Shown here one piece after another: positions 46,818 to 56,950 of a stretch of DNA of 64,000 bases. The notes beneath the pieces were generated by a model, which worked only from the letters and a program-made list of their open reading frames with translations, was not told the DNA's origin and ran no database searches. The translations under genes and the position numbers were made by a program. Within the stretch, counting starts at the first letter, position 1; each line of letters begins with the position of its first letter. Source of the DNA: Sipunculus nudus (lineage: Eukaryota; Annelida; Sipuncula; Golfingiida; Sipunculidae); contig CM049307.1 in the NCBI GenBank assembly GCA_026874595.1, forward strand, positions 90,583,830 through 90,647,829, written 5' to 3'.

Positions 46818-49800
46818 ATATATACACACATAAATTGTATATATAATCATTTGTTTGTGTTACATTTTAGGATCACTGCTCAGTAACATGTTCAAGTCTC
46901 CACAAAGTCGGGTACAGACAGACTCCATTCCTCCACTTGATGCTGCATCCCAGCAGGTGGCGACACTAGCCCTGAACTGTCTTGCTCATCTGTTCAGCTG
47001 GATTCCCCTATCAAAAACCATCACACCAAATATCCTTAGCACAATCTTTCATTTTGCTGCATTTGGCTGTGAAGTCTCAACACCAGCTCAAACCAGCAGT
47101 CCGGGGTCCAGTTTTTCATTAGGAGCAGGGCACCAATCTGTGGGTGTGATCGCTATGTGTTGTATCAATGAACTGCTAGCAAAAAATTGTGTACCACAAG
47201 AGTTTGAGGATTATCTGCTCCAAATGTTCCAACAAACATTTTATTTGCTGCAGAGGTTGACCAAAGATACAAGTGTGAACACTACAAGAAACAAACTGGC
47301 AGAACTTGAAGAAAGGTAGTTTATACAGTAAACTGACAAGGGTGTAACTTAAAATTGTATGCATGCTGATTAGAATTGATGATGCTATTATTTTCAAGGT
47401 TTTACTGTTGTTTTCAATGTCTTACATATAATTGAATTGTAATTGATTAAAATTGAAGATTCAAAATAAAAATATATTTTACATTTTGGTAAGATGAAAA
47501 TAGTATTTGATAAAAGTGATTAATAATTAAAATGTCCAGCTAATTAGCTGTAAAATTTGAGTGTAGTAAAATTAGTGTAATTATTGCCTTTAACTTGATT
47601 CTGATATCCAACAAATTGTGTTCATTGTAACACATTTTTCTGTCAAATTTTTTTCAATCATCCCTGCAAAGAGTACAAATGAAAACAGGTAAAATGTTCA
47701 AAAGAATGATATATTGATAAAAAGTGGATTACTGATTCATGTTGTTTTATTTTATTTTGACAGCTACCTGGACAAGTTCACTGAGTTTTTGCGGCTGTTT
47801 GTTAGTATACACTTGAGGAGGTTTGAGGCCAACAACCAGTTTGCCATGCTTGACTTTCTGGGTCTTCTTTTCAAGTATACATTCAAACAGGTGAGATAGA
47901 GTTCCACTACGTGGACTAAAATTGTGCCAGGAATGGATGACAGTGCTTAACCTTCTACCACCGTCTTTTCCCAGACACTGTAAAATTAGGTTGTTGCCCT
48001 GACGTTACATCCTTTATGAGCTTAGCTGCCATATTCATTTTTCACGTGTTGCTCCTACTGAGTGAACGTGCTGGCACTCTTGTCTTCTGTCAGTACCAAG
48101 CCAGACCTCGCATCAGTAAATACCTGACATGGTGTAGCTTAAAAATTCACAGAGCTTACCTAGTTCTTTGGTTGTTAACTGCCCTCCATGTGTTGTCAAT
48201 GAATCGTGGCTTACTTTGTTCAGGCTGAGGTATGCAGTTAGCAGTTTGGGATTCGCACACCTTTGTCCATCATTCCTCACCTACTATGCTGAGTAAAGGG
48301 GAATAATAACCCTTGTGCTTTCTGTCTCTGTCTTTTTATCATCATAATCACAACCATAACCATTGATTAGGTATTCTTAAGAGTCTTATGAACCTGATGG
48401 GTCGTTAATATGCCATAGCGGTCTTTTACATTCAACTGTTTACCCATACCGTTGGTCACTGGAAATTGGAATAAAGCCATTTTTGATTATCTTGACAATG
48501 GCTTATTGCAATATATCCCTATCCCACCTCCCCCCAGTGCTCTTATAATAAGTTCTATAGTGTGTGTTTAATTTGCTGTATCTTTCATGTTGGTGTATTG
48601 CAGTTCAGTTTAGGAATCTTGTATGTTTAACCCTTTGATCAGTCATGATCTAGTGTATTTTTCAAGATTAAAAAAAATTATGCCATTTAATCATATAATA
48701 ATCTTGGCATTTTCAGATTAGTTTTTGTTCACAAATGATCCCGTGTCCCTTGTATGCCTGTTTTATTTACAACAGTGATTATTAGTTGAGATTCAAGTTT
48801 GTGTTAGGACAGAGTATATGTAAGATCTCATCAGTCTGTTAGAAACTATACAAAAAAAGTTCAGTAAATTATAATACTAGCTCACTCATCTAATCCCTTT
48901 CTGATTTTAATGGGGCTACTTATTTTAGTGTGGTTTGTATTAATAAAAATTTTTCTTCATTTTCATTTTGGACCAGCCTACTAATGAAGGCTTCTTCACA
49001 TGCCTGGATATCTGGTCGGTGTTTTTAGACTACCTCAGTACCAAGCTCACAAACAGGATTGCTGACCAAAGTGGACTCTTGGACAGGTAGGCTAATGCAA
49101 AATAACATAAATTTTACCTTTTATTTTCAATCACTCTTTCATCACTCTCTTTCATGGCATCAGTACACTATTCTTACAGAAAATCTATTCAGGACATAGC
49201 TTGGTGATTAATGGGTTTAAAATTGAAATTGAGTGTCCACAATTTTATATACACCAGTGATCTAAGGCATAACAGGAGAAACTCACATATTTTTTATAAT
49301 GCCTTTATGATAAGTCATGAAAAGCAAATGTCTTTTTGTGGGACATGACCTTTCGGACATTCCTAGCTCAAGGCGTGTATTATCTGAAATCCATAATACA
49401 TTATGATCTGACTGACTGACATAAGATGTGTTTGCTTTATCGAGCAGCTACAGGTTGTTGTAGTAAAGATACAGCCCTGCGCACTCCTTAAGTTTAATTT
49501 TGAATGAGCCAATAGACGTGATGCCACAAAGCCAAGCAGAGAGCCGTGAGCCACTGTTTTACCAGCATCATTGACCGAGGAAAGCCACAGCAACCACACC
49601 CACAAAGCCCCAAGCGGGCCTTTCATCGGCACTGGCCCCAGCAGCAGAGATCATCCAATCCAGAGAGCTTAACTCGATTATGAAGACTCTAACGAGCATT
49701 TGCTAATTTTGTCATAAGCCATGCATTATGATACTGTGTACCATTCATATCATACAGTTATTTTTCTCCTCTTTCACCAGGGAGTGCCTTCTACAGGCAC

Positions 49801-52800
49801 CTTATACTAACCAAACTGGGTTTTCCTGTCTTCAGTGTCAAATCACCCAAAATATACTGTTGTTCTTTTGTTTTGCAGATATAAGGAAGCCCTTCTGTCA
49901 TTAGTCAGTAACATTCTACAGAAATTCCAGTTCCGTTACAACCAGTCTCAGCTGGAGGAGCTCGATGACGAATCTCATGATGACGATGTAAGTACAGAAG
50001 TCAGATTTACAATCTCAATTTTGATAATGAAATCATTCCTGAAAACTTCTGATTTTCACAGATTTTGGATAAAGGGATGGAATTATGATATGTGAAGGTG
50101 TAATGGATAGGGCATTGGACTTGTGACAGCAATGTAGTGGGTTTGAGTCCTGTTCAGACCACCAGTCTGCATTGTCTTTACCATTTGTGTGTATATGTGC
50201 TTTCTCCACCCAGGATTGAATAGGCACTGGTTATGGGTGGCAGGCAAATGTAAAATGAATAACCTTTGAGGGCTTATTGTCCCACGCTTCCTTGGAAGTA
50301 AGGGGGACATTGATTTGGGTTTGTCTGTCTGTCCCTCTGTCTGTCAGGTTTTTGTTTCTGTGCAATAACTTTCCAAAATTTGATCCTTTTTCATTCAAAT
50401 TTGGGTTAGTGATTGCTCTCATGCTTACCTTGGTAGGGATTGGTTTTGGAGTGTCTGTCTCACAAGATATTAATGCAGTATGATATTTCATTTTTATATG
50501 ATGAATCAGCATATTTAGTTTCTTAATCACCAACAGGTGTCGCTAGCGGTGGACATAAAATACTTGAATTTTGAGCAGTAACTGCCTGGTGCTGCCATCT
50601 TTTGAGCGTAGTTTAAACTATTTGTACATATTCACCACAGACTTTAAAATCATCCCAGACTTGAAGGCAGAAGTGAGTGGGGGACATAATTCCTTGATTT
50701 TGCTTGTTATGACTGCTTTGGTTGTTTGCTCCCCAGGGGGCTGTGAAAAGTTGACAAGAATGAACAGGCCTGTATGACCAGGACTGCATGGTGTAAAGTT
50801 GATTGAGACTGAAATCATTTGTGATGTCAGATTAAAAACCCAAGTCAGTTTAGCAGTAAGTTGAATATGCAACCTTTCAACAAGAAGAATACACATGATT
50901 AGCACTGAATCATTGCTAGTAGCATCACATTTTGATAATTATATTTATGGACAAATTAATTGTGACAGTTACCAGTGTAAAAATTGAAGTGATATAATTA
51001 GTGCATTGTAATTACATTTTATTAAGAATGCATGGAGTAATATGACTGTGGTCTTCAGGTACAGTATCCCGTGACAGGCAAGGTACCGAGGTCACCTCTA
51101 TATATCAATGAAGTCCTGCAGCAAAGTCAGGCAAGTATTGGAAATATCTGTTACATATATACAATATATAATAATATATGGTGTATACAATAGATCTCCA
51201 CAAGCATACACATTATCGGTTATGACCATCTCAAGTGTTCAGGTTGAAGGTTTAGTCAAATGACATGAATTACACCCCAAAAGCTCTGACAGGAGAAGAA
51301 ACAAGAGGATTTTTGTTCACCATTTCAGATAATGTAAAATATAATCATTTTACAGACCACACCAACAGTGTCAGTCAGTGCTGGTAAGTGGCACTAGTGA
51401 GGTTGACAAGTATATTCTGAAAAAAAAATTAAAGAAAAGAAAAAAAAAAGATGGGTAAAATTAGGTAAAAGTCACAGTGGTATTTAGATCAGATAATAAG
51501 AAATCTGAATAAAAATAAATGCTCATCTGGATGATAGAACACCAGAGAGGAATAAACAAATAAAAAGCTGTAGCCCCAAATAAAATGTATATATACACTT
51601 ACAATATACCATGCAATATTTTTTAAGATAGAAATTTGAATAACCTAAATAATGCAATATTAAGTTAGTGCAAAAAAAAATAACCCAACTGATACATTTT
51701 TTTTCATAATTACAGATTTACTTCTGATTTTCATTTATTTGTGTTTGTATACTCATTACGATGTTATTTCAATTTGTGACAACAGGAAGAAACCGAATGG
51801 CAGCATTTCCTGAGAGAATGTTTAGAGGTCATTGCCAAGGTCGCTGAACTTCTTCCTGCCGAGGTCTTCAGATTAGTGGTAACTATAGTAACCCACTAAC
51901 TTTTATGAAATTTTTAAAATTTAAAGAATTTGAAAAATTGTAGTTTGTCAGATTGTTATATTAAATGTGTGTTGCATTGAATATATAAAGAATCGAGTGG
52001 GAAGATTAATGTTGTTTCATTTATTAATGACAAGATACTTGTTATCAGTTCCAGTCATAAAACTTTGCTTACATTACCTTGTGTTTGTGTTTTTTTAGAA
52101 TTCTTTAAAGTTAGTTAATAATTTAAATTATTATCACATAAAATCCACATATAAATCAAGTCACTTTCCAGTTATCTTTATCTTTCAGTATGAACCATTC
52201 CGGGAGTTCTTAGACATTTACTTTGACATTGAGCGTTACATCGTTTCAAGCCCTCAGGGGACCAGGCTGAACATAACTGCCGAGAATGAATGTCGTAAAC
52301 TGCACTGTACACTGCGGGATTTATCATCAATCCTTCAAGCTGTTGGCCGATTGGCTGACCACTTTATCGCTGAGCGATTTGTGGAGCGTTTTAATGATGC
52401 ACTGCCAGTGATAGAATGGTAAGTGTTATAGAAGGAACAGCTATACTCTGTAAAAAAAAACACCTTTTTTCACTTGTCTGTGATATTTCTTCCATATTTA
52501 TTTTGTTGCAAAATAAAACTCCTCAGGAATTACAGGTGACAGTGTGGTACTTAACAATAAAATAAATAAGTATACAGTAAAATACAATTAAACCTCCATT
52601 TACTGGCATCTTGCTGTCATGGCCATCTCCCTGTTTAAGAAGCTTTAGGTGGTCCTGTGATTAGCTGATTTAGAAATTTGTAATCTCTCTGATATTGGCA
52701 CATATCTAGTATAGGCAGATTTCCAGGTCTCATCTATTACCCAACGATATGACCATTGTCTTGCTGTAAAAATATTGATATTTTTTTTTTCTAAACAGTC

Positions 52801-55340
52801 ACCAAAACATGGCTGTATTAAGTTTTAGGATTTATAACCCTCTTGATTTCATATGAAAACATCCCTTTCTTTATCATTTTTAAGTAAATTATCCCTGTTT
52901 TTATGACTTATGACAACATAAGCCTTTCTTAATGAGTAATAACAACTATTTCCTTTCATGATGAATTCTGAATATTAATGGCTTTCTTGATGATGATTAA
53001 TGATGACGAATGCATGTCATGACAAATTACGATGGCTTACTAGTGTGTCTTATGTGATGACGTATGATTGCTTTTGCATTTCATGATAACTTACGCTGAA
53101 ATATGCCTTTCCTGATGACTTATGCCATTCTGCTGTAGCCTGGTACACACTTGTGCTTATGGAGCAAGAGTTAAACCTTACGAGGCCAGCACTGCAGCAG
53201 CAAGTGTTCTGAAGGCTGACTTTATTGAAGCGTGAGTTGTCCTTGAATACTTGCCACAATATTTAACAAAAGAAAACATTCAGTGTGAGCTGACACACGC
53301 AGTAGTTGAGGGGGATTCTGAATGAAATGGTCTATTACTTGTTATAACTGTTTACTATTTTATGATATGTTTTCATAGGATTAAATGTACTTATATATTT
53401 AGTCTTATGTGGGGGGTAATTATACTTCAATGCACTGATACATCATACCTCAAGTAAAATATTGGAACAGTATTGCCAAATGCGCCTATACTTTGATACT
53501 TAGACAATATTTGCTTGTTTAAAGCAAATTTGCTTCTGACATCTGATAATAACCCTTCAGAAGCATTTGATACATGTAAATTGCAAATTGAATCATAAAT
53601 AATCAGAAACAAGATAATTGATATTTGTAAGGCTAATTTCAATAAGATAATCAAAAGAAGGCACTGTTTAGTATGCATTATTTATAATTCCTAAAGTGCA
53701 AGCATAGTGAACATTGAATTGTTATAATGGTCTTAAAATAATTTTATGCTTTTGTCAGTATAGAATATTTTAAGTTTATATTTTCATATATACATTTAGA
53801 CAATGACTATCACAATATGGACAAAAAGGCTTGTCTATACAGACATTGTCAAACCGTTTCAGACATGCCCAGGCATTAGCGACTGTGAAGGCTTATGCTA
53901 CATGGCTGGCACAGTTTCACATAGAGGGAGCTAGTCAGCCAGAACAGAAGGAGAAATGTGACAAATTCCTCGAAAGTCTGATCAATACAGTACTGCGAGC
54001 ATTCAATAAACAGGTAAAAGGGTTGGCCACCTTGCAGATTTGAAATAAATGAGAACATGGGGTTTGCAGAACTGCAGTAATCAAATTAGCATAACAAATT
54101 ATTGTACATTAGGTGATGTGTTCAGAAGTTTTAATGTTGTTTTGATCATTTTAATTCTTAAAACCAGATATTCCCCTATCTTGTCAATAGAATGTATGTG
54201 ATTTGTAACCTATGTAACCAGTATGAACAGGTGTTACTATTAATCCGTAACAGCGCATCACTCTTCAAAGAGGGTTAGTTAAACACAATGTAACAAAGTT
54301 TGGCTCTCAGTCCCTTGAGTCAGTGAGGTTCCCAGTAAGGTATTTATGTGTTCATACGACTGTTCCCCATGCTCCCAACTATACTTGTGGGCTGATGGAA
54401 TCAGACTCTTAGCTAAAAACTCAGTATCTTGTTAATAATACAGTTATAATTTTATTAAATTTGTCGGGATTGAAACCATAAAATGCCTACTGACTGCCTG
54501 GTACTAGGATATTAGTGCTGCGTTCGTTACCGCTCGTACAGATGGTATTTACCAAATGGCAGCTCGTTTGTACGACTTGCAAACGTTTGGTACCCAACAA
54601 AAGACCCACTGACCAGATGTCTAGGTTGTGATGGTAACTAAAAAGAAACTGATTAATAAAATATGTTTCATGTCACATTTGTTCATTTTTATTTGTCATT
54701 TAAAACTTTTATGTAAACCAGTCAAATATTGTTGTCTTTATTTGCTCCCTGCATCTGAAAAAGCAGTGAATAAAGGCGGGGGTCGCTGAGTTGAACAGAT
54801 CAACTTGCTCCTCCAAATCCCAGTTTCTCAGTGGTACGTTTCACTTGGATCACGTGTCGAACGGGATTTCCCACTGGGAAACTCGTACGTACCATCTGTT
54901 CCAGAGGTAACAAAAGCAGCATTTGCCTGTTCCTTTCCATTAAACAGTATTTAGCAGTTGATTATTTCCGGGCCCCCCACATGTTATAAAAATGTGGATA
55001 AAAACAAACTGAACAGCCTGTATGTGTTGGGATCAGTGTTTTCTGGCTTATTTTTATGGAAGGTTCAGGAGATTATCTTTAGATAGTACACTTCATATAA
55101 TACATTGGTAAAACACTGATACATATAACATGAAGTGGGCCAATTTGACTCTTATCATTTATCAGTTGTATTTCATGAAAATCTATCTTATAGACACCTG
55201 AGAAGGTTGTACAGTCGAGTTCACACCTGTTCCTGTCGCTAATGACAACCATCAGAGCACAATCGTTACTACAGAACCCAGCCATCATCAATTTCTACAA
55301 GAATGTCAGCCAGGGGGTGCTGCAAAAGCTAAATCCCGAG
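39238..55340 (+). CDS. XPO6: XPO6 (exportin-6), N-terminal 737 residues, 15 core coding exons, open at right
   Basis: Coding exons: 39238-39240, 41484-41574, 42406-42518, 43202-43399, 44932-45091, 45943-46083, 46871-47315, 47764-47890, 48977-49086, 49879-49987, 51786-51878, 52189-52418, 53139-53231, 53863-54013 and 55194-55340. Phases chain without a break for 2211 nt; a likely cassette exon at 51059-51130 would add 24 codons. Exportin-6 is an importin-beta-like HEAT-repeat carrier that exports profilin-actin from the nucleus with RanGTP. Recognition rests on long collinear identity to vertebrate XPO6: SLRALEGLMTEFF, FIRNKLVKLVVDIGR, TTSEELACPREDLSVARK, CLAHLFSWIPLS, FQFRYNQSQLEELDDE, RLNITAENECRKLHC and others. 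The importin-beta N-terminal region is roughly residues 30-100. Human XPO6 is 1125 residues, so about 390 C-terminal residues are missing; no further exon was found up to 64000. Most introns carry repeats. Confidence 0.97.
39807..41269 (+). mobile_element. Helentron-like family A, full copy (XPO6 first intron)
   Basis: Perfect 13-bp subterminal inverted repeats GTATCCGCCAAAA (39809-39821) and TTTTGGCGGATAC (41225-41237). A 3' hairpin GTAGTC/GACTAC (41240-41258) is followed 11 nt later by CTAG and TT. The interior has about four tandem 270-280 bp units, each with GGAACCGTTTGACC and AGGTGGCGCCACCT-type boxes. 1463 bp, no ORF. Confidence 0.7.
41484..41574 (+). CDS. XPO6: XPO6 exon 2 (residues 2-31)
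   Basis: 91 bp, acceptor TTCCCAG, donor GTAAGT. It encodes ASNAESLRALEGLMTEFF and TTNDRKRGI, the first helices of the importin-beta-like N-terminus. Confidence 0.95.
41809..41937 (+). mobile_element. degenerate solo LTR of the tRNA-bearing TRIM family
   Basis: It matches the 56081 LTR (TTCCTACTGGCCTTGC, AGTGAAG, GGTTACGGGT, TATTTTCACC) and ends GTTACA. No internal region or partner LTR is in the same orientation. Confidence 0.55.
41958..42388 (-). mobile_element. miniature LTR retrotransposon (TRIM) with tRNA-like LTRs, Pro-type PBS
   Basis: Read on minus, the 5' LTR is 42388-42233 (156 bp) and the 3' LTR 42114-41958 (157 bp), both starting TGTTAT[T/G]GGGTGACATA. PBS TGGGGGCTCATCCACCAT begins at 42230 (close to the tRNA-Pro type). 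The polypurine tract AAGAGGGGGTG abuts the 3' LTR. There is no coding capacity. Each LTR carries a tRNA-like segment: TAGCGAAGCGGTTGG (A box) and GGGTACGAATCCC (B box) in the 5' LTR. It ends 17 bp upstream of XPO6 exon 3. No target duplication is visible. Confidence 0.75.
42406..42518 (+). CDS. XPO6: XPO6 exon 3 (residues 32-69)
   Basis: 113 bp, acceptor GATTTCAG, donor GTGAGA. It encodes EELLNNFSQQKDAWKHC and SNEYVMMYCLTVLE. A miniature LTR element ends only 17 bp upstream, so the splice acceptor region was rebuilt around the insertion. Confidence 0.95.
43202..43399 (+). CDS. XPO6: XPO6 exon 4 (residues 70-135)
   Basis: 198 bp, phase 0/0. It encodes GVINRQWVGLSNPEKVEIR through FIRNKLVKLVVDIGRSDWP and HPDFFNSILQ; donor GTGAGT. 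Confidence 0.96.
43762..44625 (+). repeat. CCGTCC-type interspersed repeat copy (XPO6 intron)
   Basis: Starts CTCGGCTGACTATAAGTCAT and follows the same order as 6346-7915 (TAGATGTCCC, TATGGACATACCAAAAATTA, CCTTAAATTTT, TTAATTTTCACAGC). Confidence 0.6.
44932..45091 (+). CDS. XPO6: XPO6 exon 5 (residues 136-188)
   Basis: 160 bp. It encodes the near-invariant TTSEELACPREDLSVARK; acceptor TTTACAG, donor GTAAGA. Confidence 0.97.
45943..46083 (+). CDS. XPO6: XPO6 exon 6 (residues 189-235)
   Basis: 141 bp. It encodes GILESILEKHRHL, then the proline-rich TTPPPSPTHSQT stretch aligned with the vertebrate TPPPSPTSGE loop. The donor GTTACA is weak but is the one that keeps the frame. Confidence 0.88.
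46737..46812. repeat. TA microsatellite before XPO6 exon 7
   Basis: About 38 TA units, ending 58 bp before the exon acceptor. Confidence 0.9.
46871..47315 (+). CDS. XPO6: XPO6 exon 7 (residues 236-383)
   Basis: The largest exon here, 445 bp, preceded by a TA microsatellite (46737-46812). It encodes CLAHLFSWIPLSKTITPNIL, TIFHFAAFGCE, AMCCINELLAKNCVPQEFED and LLQMFQQTFYLLQRLTKD. Confidence 0.97.
47764..47890 (+). CDS. XPO6: XPO6 exon 8 (residues 384-426)
   Basis: 127 bp. It encodes YLDKFTEFLRLFVSIHLRRF and DFLGLLFKYTFKQ; donor GTGAGA. Confidence 0.96.
48977..49086 (+). CDS. XPO6: XPO6 exon 9 (residues 427-462)
   Basis: 110 bp. It encodes PTNEGFFTCLDIWSVFLDYL, as in vertebrate XPO6; acceptor GGACCAG, donor GTAGGC. 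Confidence 0.96.
49879..49987 (+). CDS. XPO6: XPO6 exon 10 (residues 463-499)
   Basis: 109 bp. It encodes YKEALLSLVSNILQKFQFRY and SQLEELDDESHDDD; donor GTAAGT, phase 0. Confidence 0.96.
50083..50246 (+). repeat. tRNA-derived SINE
   Basis: GTAATGGATAGGGCATTGGA resembles an A box and GTGGGTTTGAGTCCTG a B box. The tail includes CTTTCTCCACCCAGGATTG and GGGTGGCAGGCAAATGTAA, a common invertebrate SINE body. Confidence 0.6.
50278..50706 (+). mobile_element. Helentron-like family E copy (XPO6 intron)
   Basis: Collinear with 12727-13147: CTTCCTTGGAAG, GTTTTTGTTTCTGTG, GATGAATCAGCA, CTTGAATTTTG, GTGGGGGACAT, and CTTG before TTA at 50703-50706. Confidence 0.5.
51059..51130 (+). CDS. XPO6: probable XPO6 cassette exon (24 codons) with GC donor
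   Basis: A 72-bp segment, fully open in the gene's frame, phase 0/0, between GTCTTCAG and GCAAGT. It would insert a 24-residue loop starting VQYPVTGKVPRSPLYINE between the acidic DDD run and TEWQ. Vertebrate XPO6 has no such insert, so this is inferred as an alternative or lineage-specific exon using a GC-AG intron. Confidence 0.5.
51786..51878 (+). CDS. XPO6: XPO6 exon 11 (residues 500-530)
   Basis: 93 bp, phase 0/0. It encodes EETEWQHFLRECLEVIAKVA and ELLPAEVFRLV. The acceptor is the CAG ending at 51785. Confidence 0.95.
52189..52418 (+). CDS. XPO6: XPO6 exon 12 (residues 531-606)
   Basis: 230 bp. It encodes RLNITAENECRKLHCTLRDL followed by ILQAVGRLADHF and RFNDALPVIE; donor GTAAGT. Confidence 0.97.
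53139..53231 (+). CDS. XPO6: XPO6 exon 13 (residues 607-637)
   Basis: 93 bp. It encodes LVHTCAYGARVKPYEAST and VLKADFIEA, aligned with the vertebrate LVKVTLYGSQIKLYNIET segment. Confidence 0.94.
53863..54013 (+). CDS. XPO6: XPO6 exon 14 (residues 638-688)
   Basis: 151 bp. The acceptor is CGTTTCAG at 53862, not the upstream ACAG at 53842, because only this keeps HAQALATVKAYATWLAQF in frame. Confidence 0.94.
54516..54921. mobile_element. MITE-like element, superfamily unknown
   Basis: TGCTGCGTTCGTTACC...ACAGATGGTA at the left is mirrored at the right (complement TGCTGCTTTTGTTACC...ACAGATGGTA). About 406 bp, no ORF, target duplication unclear. Confidence 0.5.
55194..55340 (+). CDS. XPO6: XPO6 exon 15 (residues 689-737), last in window
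   Basis: 147 bp, phase 0/0, acceptor TTATAG, donor GTACTC. It encodes TPEKVVQSSSHLFLSLMTTI and a C-terminal QKLNPE. Downstream exons lie beyond the window. Confidence 0.92.
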
Positions 55341-56080
55341 GTACTCTGCTTTTCAGACTATCATTTTGTTAAGCAAATTTGAAATAATAATGTCAATAAT
55401 TTATATGGTATGTTTTAAAGGAAAATTTATGTTAGGAATAATTCAGACTTGAGTTAAGAATAAAGTGGTATTCTGTTTATTTTTTGTGAAAATGAGGTAA
55501 TTTTTAAAAATTTTAATAATATTAGTGAAAGCTCATACATCTGATTGATTAATATTTGCATGTGTTATTTTGTATTTTATATTTGTAAGTTGGTATTTGT
55601 GTGTTATTTTCTTTGGTTATTGCAACAGTGTCTGGTATTGTTTCTGTTTGTAGATGCAATTATTGTGGTAGTAATTGTAAGTGTGTAAGGCTTTTTAGGT
55701 GTTGGTTTTTATACAGTTAGCAGTTTGAGCATTTTCCTTTGCAAACTATTTACAGGCTTGACAAGTACACCTGTCTAAAGTATTTTTAAGCATAACTGTT
55801 TTCTCAGTTTATAGATGCAGCTCTTTTCTTATTTGTCTTTAAAGCGGTTTTTATATGTCTCTCTATGACTGGACGTATTATGGTATACCCTTGGGTCATC
55901 TTATAACATTTAGTGTCGCTGCACAACTTACTAAGGCTTATCTCACCAAAGTTCAGTTATAGGCAAAATCCACAAATATTTAATCTTAATGATGTCACAG
56001 GCTACTTTATGGTGTGGCCATGATAAATTATTAGGAATATGAGGCATTTCGATTAAACTCAACAGAAATATTAACCAATA

Positions 56081-56495
56081 TGTAACCTGACAGACAGAAG
56101 TGTTCCTGCTGGCCTTGCTAGTGAAGCTTGCTTTATTAGTGAAGCGGTAGAACGTCTGACTTGTGTGTCACTGGTTACGGGTTTGAACCCACATTTGGGC
56201 CTGGTTTCTATTTTCACCCGTTACAAATGGTTGCAGCGGTGGGATCTGGGGAGTTGATGTTGTGGCATGATGCCCCACCCAGTTCACATGTGTGACGCCT
56301 GGGTAGATTTCAACATTCTGGGAACAGAACATTCTCAGAGAGGGGATGAATGTAACCTGACACACAAAAGCATTCCTACTGGCCTTGCTAGTGAAGCATG
56401 CTTTATTAGCGAAGCGGTAGAACGTCTGACTTGTGTGTCACTGGTTACAGGTTCAAACCCACATTCGGGCACGGTGTCTATTTTCATCCGTTAAT
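56081..56495 (+). mobile_element. miniature LTR retrotransposon (TRIM) with tRNA-like LTRs, Leu-type PBS
   Basis: 5' LTR 56081-56225 (TGTAACCTGACA...GTTACA, 145 bp), PBS TGGTTGCAGCGGTGGGAT at 56228-56245 (close to the tRNA-Leu type), short internal region, polypurine tract AGAGAGGGGATGAA (56337-56350), 3' LTR 56351-56495. There are no gag/pol sequences. Each LTR contains TAG[T/C]GAAGCGGTAGAAC (A box) and GGTTACRGGTT[T/C][G/A]AACCC (B box) about 40 nt apart, i.e. a tRNA-like promoter. The 3' end runs into an AAT microsatellite, hiding the target duplication. Confidence 0.78.
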
Positions 56496-56950
56496 AATAA
56501 TAATAATACTTTATTGAGCAAAGTCCTCAGGGGACCACAGTGTACAAAACAACATCTACATATATATGAACTCATCAAGACAGTTATGTGCAATTTCAAC
56601 AGTTCACAAGTGCAACAGTATTACACATATATATTAATAGATGAACAGCATTTTTACACCGCACATGTCATCAATGCAGTCCTGACCTGGTGCACCCTCT
56701 GTGTACTATTCCAGGAACCATAAATATCAAGTGGTTGATCTCCCAGGAATTTAACACAACAAGAAGAAGGCAACATCAGTGTTATAAGTTCTTATGGCCT
56801 TTGAATATAGTGAAATAAACAATGATTTTTAACAACAAAATATGGATTACTCATGGAATTATGGAGGAAACAACGCACTTATTCTTTTATTAAAAGCCAA
56901 GTGACAACATTTTTTAGTCTTACATGCTGCTCCCCCCCCAATCAGCTGTC

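Noticed and set aside
51356-51383. 28-bp micro-exon between ACAG and GTAAGT in XPO6
   Set aside because: It would end in phase 1 and break the frame into exon 11 unless a second, non-consensus acceptor were used.
53843-53862. Upstream acceptor ACAG for XPO6 exon 14
   Set aside because: It shifts the frame; the CGTTTCAG site restores HAQALATV.
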